A DNA stretch of 64,000 nucleotides from Siphonodentalium dalli (taxonomy: Eukaryota; Mollusca; Scaphopoda; Gadilida; Siphonodentaliidae). Of this stretch, positions 41,501-53,500 are shown piece after piece. The stretch covers positions 181,331,956 to 181,395,955 of the forward strand of contig CP136063.1 in NCBI GenBank assembly GCA_032622095.1, given 5' to 3'. Both the position numbers and the translations under genes were made by a program. The notes under the pieces were generated by a model that was not told where the DNA came from, made no database searches, and saw nothing but the letters and a program-made list of their open reading frames with translations. Positions within the stretch are counted from its first letter, which is position 1. Every line of letters begins with the position of its first letter.

Positions 41501-44500
41501 TTTCTGGAAAAATCATGTTCTAAAATATCATATCATGGTTTTCCGCAAAATTTTATTGTTAATTGTAAAATGTCATATTTTTGAAACCATTCCTGATAAA
41601 ATAATGGATTGTAAGTACATGGGTTGTTTTAAAGAGGCATGGCCGGGGGCATTTCCTCCTTATCCTGAGTGACAAAGACTAATCATACTTGCGGAAATTG
41701 TCAAAACTAAAATTTTGTAAGTTTTACTTCTAAAATGTCGTAAAAAAATATAAAATCATGTTTTTATCATTAAGCAGGAGAGATATGAATACGAAAGATT
41801 ATCTTCTGTAATATCTGTGATATAAAGGATTATCATACAAATGTATTGCAGATACAGTAATGCCCTAAGTAATCGACTCCTTAATGACAGCAGAATTATG
41901 GGTAACTTTTCAGGATTTAGTCGGAAATATGGCTTGTTGCCATTCATCAGAAAGCTCTCAGTGAGAGCTTTCCGATGAATGGCATCAAGCCAAATTTCCG
42001 ACTAAATCCTGAAAAATTACCCATAATTCTGCTGTGGTTAAGGAGTCATTTATTTAGGGCATTACTGTACCAATTCTATTTCCAGAGATAAATAATTTTT
42101 TGTGTGCATCCTGTAAAATTTGGAAACTTTTTAGAAGTCCACCTACAATAATGTTGTGTCTACAAGCTGGTATTTAGCTTATAAACACAGTTATATAGTA
42201 TGATTAACAATAATTACCTTAAATTAGGTGACTTGGGGGCCTAATCAACGAGAAACCAAAGAATCAGCTTTGTGTTGATCAGGTCAGATTTCCAAGTGAC
42301 CTCCAGCGGTCAGTTCCAATTTCCCATTGCCAGAGAGTGATTTGGCTCGAGACAGTCTTACCTGCCATGACTGCCACTGACTAACAAATCAGCAATGTTG
42401 CCATGTTGCGTTCTGTGGCGAATGTTCCTTTCCACAATAATATGCTGTGTGGAGGTTATTAAAGATGGGCTATCTCTTCCTAAGTATGTTTTATATAGTT
42501 TCCTGGGTATAAAATAATAAATCTGAGTCGAGGACACCTATCCGCCATATCCGGAAACGCCTCTATCACTTAATATTGATATTTTCTTATATGATGTGAT
42601 GATCAATTGGGACATTTTTTTACTATTTTTAGAACAGACCATGATGAAACATTCATGCGATCTTGTATAGCGATAGAGTTCTACCACTTGCTACACCCAA
42701 TGATCCATAAAATGTCCCAAATTGATCACATGTTTTATACCAGAAAATTCTAAATGAAATAAATATTAATATTAAAAATCATTTCCGACAGGGGTCTTCA
42801 ATTCATATTTATTATTTTATACCAAGGAAACTATATAAAACTTGTTATCGGAAAGCATAGACCATCTTTAAAAATAGACAGATTATACTTATATATTTGG
42901 GATGTTGCATCCATTGGTACAACTTTGATAGGACAGTTCATATAAAAGTTATAAGAACCAGAACATATTTTTTATCTTGATGAAGGATGTATATTTCTAA
43001 ATGTTTGGATGCTGATTTAGGACACCATCAGCTTGCAAGCTGCAAACATTGGATAACAAATTTCTTCATGAGGAAATCAATCTTACGATTCATAAATTAT
43101 TCACAGCTGATGTGTTATTTATTATTAAGAGACAATAATGCTCAACATGTAATATGACATCAATGCACCACGTGACGTGTATGGCCGATAGTGAGCTGTC
43201 AACTCATTATCGGTCGTACATGTCATGTTACTAGTGAAAGGATTCGCTGATTTTCGTGGTAGTCCTATTCAAGATATCTTTGCTGACTAAAGTAAACATC
43301 AATTCATTCGATATGTTTTGTCATTTGGCGCATGCTGAAAACAAGGTTATATCATTGAATTTGAAATTGTTTTTATTCTTCCAAAAATATTTACTCCCAA
43401 ATATTGCTTAACAGAACCCTCATGTTTTAACAGAGAAACTGGTAAATAATAGTAAAAACATGTATATAAACTGTAGGCCTGTTATTAACCACAATGCCAT
43501 CTAAAATCATGTTATTGTTGTATTATCAAGGAGAGGTGTGGTTATCATAAATAAGTTATCTCACATTTATATCGTTAACTTTGTATTGAATTATGTATAT
43601 TCCTAAAAATTCTTTCGGTACCGTGAGTAGTTTCAATAGATAAAATATTCTCAAATTTTCCAATTTTGTTTCTAAATTTGGCAAGAATAAGGTTTAAACG
43701 TGTATTAGTTGGAATGAGGTTAGGAACCGCAGACTTGAGGTCACTACTTTCTTCTTTAATTTTCAGCTTCGATGACATTGTGTGCCTTAGTGAATCTAAC
43801 AGTCTATCCGAGATTTCTCTTGATGGAAATCCCATTGCACAGGAGCAGTATTACAAGCAGGTTGTGCTCCGAAATATGCAGCAACTCAAACAACTTGATA
43901 TGAAAAGGGTCACGGTAGGTAACCGTAGCAACCGACTTACCCATAACATTTTGATTTAAAGACATATGATGGACTTGTTTGAGTTCATGAAACTGATAAG
44001 TTAGTAGTCAGGCGCTATGCCAATCTGGGAATGTAGCATTCTACTAACATCGATGAAAATTTCAAAGAAATCGACCATACCACTCCCTAGAAAACATCGT
44101 CTGAACTACGCTTAATTGTAACTATTTTTATCATGATTCGGGACACAACTATCGGCGATAAACTCACATAAATGATTTTGACATTAAGAGTCTTTGCATT
44201 TAATTAATGTATAAGAATGGAAGTGTGTGTTGTCAATTTGGATTAATATTAGTAGAAATAACAACTTTGAGCAAGATTATTCTCCATTTCTATTTTATCA
44301 CACAACCGGAGTGTTTCACATCACTTTAAGTTGATTATTTAATTTTTCCCTTTAGGTTTTTGACGGGCTTGCAACTGCACATTTCTTGTACAAATATGGC
44401 GGAAGTTGATCGTTGCAAATCTGATAATAAATATTAAAGTTTTTTGACGCTATTTGGTACTATACATCCCATGGACAACAAGCTACTCAGAATATAGCAT

Positions 44501-47500
44501 TTCATGAACTTCTGTCTTCATGTTGAAATAGTTGTTTAACCCTTTCATGATCGGAGTTGCGCTGGTGCAACATTAAAGATCATGTGTCAGTGCATTCACT
44601 TATATATGCAAGTCTTCCATAGGGAGCATCACATATATAAGAGAGTGCACTGGCTTACAAGTTCAAGGTATACATTATTAGGCCATTGTATTCTCTTATA
44701 TATGCGAGGCTGCCTATACTTTCCTTTCATGACTGGAGCTTCCTGAAATTTTGCGAAAACCCTGTGCCAATGCATTCTCTTATATATGCGAGTCGCCCAC
44801 TGGTCACCTCACATATATAACAGAATGCATTGGCCTAACACTATTTACCTTGACCTTAAAAGCCAGTGCATTCTCTTATATACTGTATGTGAGGCTCCCT
44901 ATAGGAGACTCGCATATATAAGAGAATGCACTGGCACAGGGTATTGAATGCTCCACCATCATGAAATAGTTAACATTGCCCTAAAAATATTTACTTTGAC
45001 CTTGTAAGCTGGTGCATTCTCTTATATATGCGAGGCTCACTATGGGAGACTCACATATATAAGAGATTGCACTGGCACATGATCTTTAATTCTGCACCAA
45101 CGATGTTCCCGTCATGAAATGGTTACATATCAACTCCATCCTAGTCACTTATGTTCCCATGCACTGTAGTTAAATTGGTCCCTTCTATAACCCTCTACAA
45201 TAATGCATAAATTAAATACTCAAAACGCATGTCAAATTTTCACCTGTTGTCAACACGTTCCACATAAGTACAACTTAACCCTTTCTATACTAAATGGACT
45301 CTCCCATCCAGTTATAATTGGAATGGTCTATTATTCATTTGAAGGGGATGTTCAGGTAATAATATGATTCATATTCATCAGTGGGAAATGTTCAAATAAC
45401 AAGTTCAACAAACTACCTTGGTATGTTGACCATCACACATGAAAGTAATAACCATAGGGTCATGGGATCTGTGTGTGATTGGCTGAAAACTCCGGCAGTA
45501 AACTGCTTTAATCCTTTTGATCAATTAGAGTCAAGTATGTGGGGGGATCCCCTGACTTCTCATGTGGAGTTACTGTAAAGAGTTACATGTATATGTAGTA
45601 ATTAAACTTTTAATTTACCTGGTTATATAATGGACTCTTTCATAGACTTGTTATAGGGAATATCATTCTGTAGTATTTCTATACATAGCATTTGAATATG
45701 CATATAATATACATGTAATTCCTCGTTCACTATTTAATATTTTTCAATATAGGGAATACTCTGCCACTGCTGTGGACACACAGTATAGGTGGTGGCAACA
45801 TCACTAAAAGCCTGTTTTATCTTTAATCAAAATTTTGATATTCGCTATTGATATCAAATTGAACTTTCAGCCTTTAGTCACCTAGCTATTAGTGTGCAAT
45901 AATTAGGGGTTGCCAAATTTTAATTGGCCAAGTGAGAGAACTTTCATTTGTGTGCCACACAATACCTATTATAGTAACCACTGTTAAGCTCTCAAAAAAA
46001 TTAAACTCTTATCAATAGATTATTGAATACATGGGAAGGTAGGAGTATTTATAATAATAGAGACATAATTCAACAAGCGGAACTATATACAAATTAACCT
46101 GAATTAAGAGGGGTCCATCACAAAGTTGTTTTCTACAGGAAATTTCCATTTAAAGAAATCAAAAGATTCAAAGAAAATAACTTTTCACTTGTATTTGAGC
46201 AGTAAATGACTTGATTTTTAGTTATGTGCTTCACCTGTTCACCGTTTCTGACACACTTTCTTTAGAAAGTAAGAACATTTACCTTCACTGAAGTTTTCCT
46301 TTTGTTTCTATATGAATGTTACCGCTCTGTGTTAACCTTACATTGTTGCAGGAATCTTCCTGAATGGATGTGACCTTCTTTATAAATATATTCAATATGA
46401 TTGATCTGCTGTTTTTGTCTTCACGCATCAGGTCTTGAATGATAATTCTCTAGAGATCTAAGAACACTGTTAGTTTTTTTCTCCAGTTCCTATTTGTATT
46501 GGCATTATATTTATTGAGACTTGACAGTTGTATAGGCCTGACTAGAGGAATGATTAATGGAACAGTTTTAGTCCTGTGGATGTTAAGTGCATACTTTTTG
46601 TCTAAACTTTTCTGTTCATATCATATCTTAATATGATATCTGGCATTTCTGAGTGGGATATTGAATGATTTTATGTTTAATATGAGCCTCGTCACCTTCA
46701 AGTTTTGGTTTTCTTATGCAATTCAGTTTCATTGATAGATATTGTTGCCGACTTGTGATATCACATCTCTAGGCTATTGTTTCTATATTGTGACCATGTA
46801 CAACTACGTAATGTATACCTCTCCTCCGAAGGATGAAGAGAGAAGGATAGCTTTGGTGATGGCAAGAAAAGAAGAAGAAAAAAGAAGAGAGATGAACAAG
46901 ATTGCTGTCATGAAGGTTTGTTATTATTTAATATGCTCCATTATATTTGAAACCAACATAGTTAAAATTTCTGAAGCTAATTTTCCTCTTACCTCTCATC
47001 TGTTACCTTTTGGAAATTAATTGTGATCAACATTATTCGTAACAGACTCCATCACATGACATATCAAGAACATCCTAAATATAATAAGAATAAGCATTAG
47101 AGCATATTGTTAATGTTAGTGATTTTTTCCTAGCAAGTTTCATATAGATTCCGGGGTATAAAATAATAGATATGAGGACACATATCTGGAAAATCTATCA
47201 ATTAATATTGATTTTATTTAGAATTTTTCTTATATAATACCTACCTACAAGCGAGATGTGGAAACGTTCGGAACGTAGGGAGAGGGAGATCTTGTCGGCA
47301 CCTCCATCAAGGCAAATGTCATTTCAACTCGGAAAATATTTCACTAGGCTGCATCAGGAATAAACCACTTTATTATGCCTTTGTAGACAAATAATATACC
47401 CAATCTTCAGTTTTATAAATAGTCAAGTTTTTTCAAAAACAGTCACTGCTATTTTATAGGCAGGCATATATACACAGTTCTATTCATTCATTCAAAACAT

Positions 47501-50500
47501 ATCACCTCTCCTCATTTTTGAATTTTAACAATTTCTAAATATATGTTCTAGGAAAAGCGACGACTGGCCATAACAAATGCCAAGCGACAGTGGGAGTCGA
47601 TGCAAGTGACAAGTGTCGGCAAGCCTACTAGTCTAATGGCTAAGATGCCAGAAATATATGCCAATCATGTCGGGACAGTGCCTAATAATGAAGTCCGATC
47701 ACCGAGTCCTCATAGTTACAGAATAGATGACAGCACGGAGCTTGAATCAGTCACAAGGTAACATTCTCGACCTTTACCTTTTCTATACTAAATACTCATG
47801 CGAGTAGGCATCCTTCAGGAAATGTTCAGATAATATGTTCAACCAACGACCATATTATCTGAACATTTTCCTCCGATATATAGGACTCATTCTGTTATTT
47901 TATTTTCTGTTGTCTTATTTCCTCGGAAAACCCCTTCACTTGAATAATAGACGATTCCAATGAATACTTTTATAACTGATGGGAGATTCTGTTTAGTATA
48001 GAAAGGGTTAAGATGATGCACAGATGTCTTACTTCAACAGTGTTTTACGGCCATGCAAATTAGGACTTTTAATTATACCCACGTAACAGAGTTATGGGGG
48101 GGGGTATATTCTATATATATACTATATTTAAAAGAGGAAGCTTCAAACACATATATCAGAATTAAAAGAACATTTTAATCCATAACAAAAACAATGTTTT
48201 ACTGTCAAAGTACAATCATTTGTTGAACTTATTATCTGAACATTTCCATCCAATAACTAGGACTCCTTCTGTACTTATATTATCTGGCATCAACTTATTA
48301 TTCCTGGGATCCCCTCCAGATAAATAATAGACCAATCCAATGCATACTATTAAAACTTAATAGGTGAATCCATTTAGTATAGAATATAGAAAAGTAAAGC
48401 TTAAAGAAGCATAATCCGAATTAACGCTCCCAAATTACTATTTCTTTGGCTTCGGGGGTAAAAAATATTTTATTTGAGTCGAGGAACCCACCCATCAAAT
48501 CTCAGAGTGGTCAGATATCGATTTTTGAAATTTGTTATTTCTCGAAATGTGTAATTATTTGTGGCCCAGAAAAGAGTCATCAAACCCACGCTATTGGACA
48601 CAATTGCGGATGAAGATGGATAACTCTAAAATCAAGTGGTAATACGGCCAAATTTCGTGATATGCAAGTGATAATACTGCCATATTTTGTTGAACAACAT
48701 GTTGATAAATAACAAGTTTTGGGAAATTTTATACTACAGTTGACAGCGGTTAGCATTATTTTGTAATTAATCAATTCTGATAACAAAAGCGTATTTTGAA
48801 GAAATGTTGTTGTAACATGATGATATGGGGGCCGTCTGATCGGATTGAGTACCTTTAATCTGATGATCTCATCCTGATTCAGTGAGAAAGCTGGAAGCCG
48901 TCCTAGCAGCTCCAAGAGCGGCGTAACAGAGAACTCATCCGGGATCTCAATTGATCGGCCAAAGACCGCCAACAAAAAAGAAACAAAGCCACCAGCCACA
49001 GTCAAGGATACAATGGTCTTCCCGTAAATATCAGTAAAATACACTATGTTTTTATCAGATAATAAAATTAGTAATATTTACTTATTCTTCATATTCTATG
49101 GCTCTTACCTTGAACTTAAAAAAAGCCAACATTTTTAGCTCAACTTTACTTTGTAAAGTTTGAGCTATTGCCATGGCTTTGTCGTCCGTCGTCCGTGTGT
49201 ACGTGTGTGCGTGTGTGCGTGTGTACGTAAGGCGTCAACAATAGAGGCTACAGGTCGTACCTTTGATCGGATCATTATGAAATTTGTCATAGCTGTTGAC
49301 ATCAACATTTGTACCGGAATGATTCATTTTGGGGTCATTCGGAAAAAAAACATGGCCGCCAGCGGCCATCTTAGATTTCAAAATTCAATCCATTAGCACG
49401 GGCTACAGGCCGTACTGTTCGTCTGATCGTCATGAAATTTGTCATGGATGTTAATATTGACATGTAGATGGGAACGAGTAATTTTGGGGTCATTCGGCCA
49501 AAAAACATGGCCGCCAGCAGCCATCTTCGATTTTACTCTTTGCATGACTAAATCCTTTAGCACGGGCTACAGGTCGTACCTTTAGTCAGATCATCATAAA
49601 ATTTGTCATGGATGTTAACAATGACATGTAGATGGGAATGAGTCATTTTTGGGTTATTCGGGCAAAAAACATGGCCGCCAGCAGCCATCTTGTATTTTAC
49701 TCTTTGTATGACTAAATCCTTTAGCACGGGCTACAGGTCATACCTTTAGTCTGATAATCATGAAATTTGTCATGGCTGTTGAAATTGGAATGTAGATGGG
49801 AACGAGTCATTTTGGGGTCATTCTGACAAAAAACATGGCCGCCAGTGGCCATCTTTGTTTTCAAAATTCAATCCATTAGCACGGGCCACAGGTCGCACTG
49901 TTCGTCTGATCATCATGAAATTTGTCATGGATGTTAATATTGACATGTAGATGGGAACGAGTTATTTTGGGGTCATTCGGCCCAAAAACATGGCCGCCAG
50001 CAGCCATCTTGGATTTTACTCTTTGTATGACTAAATTCTTTAGCACGGGCTACAGGTCGTACCTTTAGTCTGATCATCATAAAATTTGTCATGGATGTTA
50101 ACAATGACATGTAGATTGGAACAAGTCATTTTGGGGTCATTCGGCCAAAAAACATGGCCGCCAGCAGCCGTCTTGGATTTTACTCTTTGCATGACTAAAT
50201 CTTTTAGCACGGGCTACAGGTCCTACTTTTAGTCTGATCATCATAAAATTTGTCAATAATGTTAATAATCACATGTAGATGGGAACGAGTCATTTTGGGG
50301 TCATTCGGCCAAAAAACATGGCCGCCAGCAGCCATCTTGGATTTTACTCTTTGTATGACTAAATCCTTTAGCACGGGCTACAGGTCGTACCTTTAGTCTG
50401 ATCATCATAAAATTTGTCATGGCTGTTGATATTGGAATGTAGATGGGAACGAGTCATTTTGGGGTCATTCGGACAAAAAACATGGCCGCCAGCGGCCATC

Positions 50501-53500
50501 TTGGATTTCAAAATTTAATCCATTAGCACGGGCCACAGGTCGTACTGTTTGTCTGATCATCATGAAATTTGTCATGGATGATAATATTGACATGTAGATG
50601 GGAACGAGTAATTTTGGGGTCATTCGGAAAAAAAACATGGTCGCCAGCAGCCATCTTGGATTTTACTCTTTGTATGACTAAATCCTTTAGCACAGGCTAC
50701 AGGTCGTACATTTAGTCTGATCATCATAAAATTTGTCATGGCTGTTGAAATTGGAATGTAGATGGGAACGAGTCATTTTGGGGTCATTCGGACAAAAAAC
50801 ATGGCCGCCAGCAGCCATCTTGCATTTAAAAATTTAATCCATTAGCACGGGCCACAGTTAGTACTGTTCGTCTGATCATCATGAAATTTGTCTTGGATGT
50901 TAATATTGACATGTAGATGGGAACGAGTACTTTTGGGGTCATTTGGCCGAAAAACATGGCCGCCAGCAGCCATCTTGGATTTTAATCTTTGTATGACTAA
51001 ATCCTTTAGCACGGGCTACAGGTCGTACCTTTAGTCTGATCATCATAAAATTTTTCATGGCTGTTGAAATTGGAATGTAAATGGGAACGAGTCATTTTGG
51101 GGTCATTCGGACAAAAAACATGGCCGCTAGCAGCCATCTTGGATTTCAAAATTTAATCCATTAGCACGGGCCACAGGTCGTACTGTTCGTCTGATCATCA
51201 TGAAATTTGTCATGGATGTTAATATTGACATGTAGATGGGAACGAGTAATTTTGGGTGTCATTTGGCCAAAAACATGGCCGCCAGCAGCCATCTTGGATT
51301 TTTCTCTTTGTAAGACTAAATTCTTTAGCACGGGCTACAGGTCGTACCTTTAGTCTGATCATCATAAAATTTGTCATGAATGTTAATAATGACATGTAGA
51401 TGGGAACGAGTCATTTTGGGGTCATTTGGCCAAAAAACATGGCCGCCAGCAGCCAACTTGGATTTTACTCTTTGTATGACTAAATCCTTTACCACGGGCT
51501 ACAGGTCGTACCTTTAGTCTGATTTCGGGGTCATTCGGACAAAAAACATGGCCGCCAGTGGCCATCTTGGATTTCAAAATTTAATCCATTAGCACGGGCC
51601 ACAGGTCGTACCTTTAGTCTGATCGTCATAAAATTTGTCATTGATGTTAACGATGACATGTAGTTGGGAACGACTCATTTTGGGGTCATTCGGCTGAAAA
51701 CATGGCCGCCAGCAGCCATCTTGGATTTTACTTTTCTCTTCATGTCTATAAACTAGTATTAGACATTCAACTTTCCACATTCCTAATCGCTCCATTGACT
51801 GTAATATATTAAATTATTCCCTTTCCAAGTTGAGCTACAGTGTCATTGACACTTTCATTTAATAGGATAAATACAATAAACATTTTGTGATATTTGTCAG
51901 AATTTAGTGATGGTTCTGCTGAACGGTACCCACTGTGCATGGTAGCATCACTAAATTCACTGTGCATGGTAGCATCACTAAATTCACCCTCTGGGGACCT
52001 CATTCTTCATATTTTAGACACACTATTTCAAGGCTTGGTCCAGTTATTACAATACATATATCTCTGGTCACTGGAATTTCATTTTGTAATTTGTGAACGA
52101 ACCTTTAAGTGGCTGAAAGAAGATTGTCATACATCATGATTGATAGCTCTTTAACCCTTTCAGTGCCAAGTCCGATTTTTGTATCAACCCATATTTCCTT
52201 GATCATTTTTCACATTTGGCACAATGGTTAGACTGTTCAGCTTTTGTAGTCACTGCCTACACAGCATTATGAGTTCGACACTCGCCCAGAGACTGCTAAC
52301 TTTCCTAACAGTGACTTTCTTTACTAAATTCTCAGTATTAAAAAGGAGTAGTTCCCATAGGAAATGTACAGATAATATGTCCAACAAACGACCATAGGTT
52401 TATCTGTGACCATAGATCGTTTTTTTAACTTATTTTCTGAACTTTTCCCTCCTGCGAATAGGAATCCTCCTGTAACTTGCATTATCTTTTCTTCAGTCTG
52501 TTGTCTGCTCATTTTTCCTGAACTCCCCTCCAAATAAATAATAGACCTTTCAAATATATAATTTTGTAAGTGAATAGGAGAATCCATTCAATATAGATAG
52601 GGTTACGTGGAGTATGATGTAGAGTTCTATGCTGTTCAATCTCATGCCTAGTTGTGACCTTTGAGGAAGGTCACACATACTGTGACTGCTTCGCACCACT
52701 TATGCTTTGGTACTCGGTCAGTTGTCGATAAATCAGTATGCTAACCTTGATGTCTGCATGAATTTATTTGAGCTGGTGTTGGATGGGAATGACAATGTTG
52801 TCTCATGCCCTATGACCAAGGAAATAATTGAGGTAAAGTACATTGAAACATATTCTCTGTGGAATGCACTATATCAATTATTATTAGATATGGAAAAACC
52901 TGTTTTATATTAATACTATTCTCAGTCTGTTACTTTGAGCACATATATCTCCATTATGTTTAGACCCTCGGAGGCCCCAGATCGGCATTTCAGGCAGGAC
53001 TCTGATGAATCCACTTTTACACTTGGAGGGTAGGCAGTTTGTGTTTTAAGTTTACAAGTGAGGAAGGGCCATCCTGATTTTGGTTGGAAGTATGATTATA
53101 AGGTTTCTTTCCACTATGTATTTCAGGAAAAACTTAGGAGTAGGTCCAGATTTGAGTAATGTAGCTGAGATCGAGGGGGATACACTCACGTTTTATGGAG
53201 CAGGTGCATTGGAGTCGCTGGATCGGAACTGGGGCGTCCAGGCAGCTGGGGCTGTTCTTGTTATTGTCTTCACATTTATAGACTTCGATGAGATATCCAA
53301 GTATCTCCACAAAATAAGAACCAGATTTCCAGGAGTGCATGTGAGTACAGGAAATAGGCCTGAAAATAGAGTGTCTGTCATTTGCAGAATGAGGTCCCCA
53401 GAGGGTGAATTTAGTGATGCTATCCTGCACTTTGGGAACTTCATTCTGCTTAGGCCTCAACTTCTATGGGAGACCTAGGATCAGATAGAATTTTCCCATT

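Noticed and set aside
48580-49044. 154-codon minus-strand open frame
   Set aside because: Its first third is the antisense of LRRC49 exon 12, and the rest is antisense of repeat family L.
52707-52913. 68-codon frame with an LRR-like phrase (LFELVLDGND)
   Set aside because: No convincing acceptor in a phase that fits exons 12-13, and the LRR block is already complete in exons 6-9; kept only as a curiosity.
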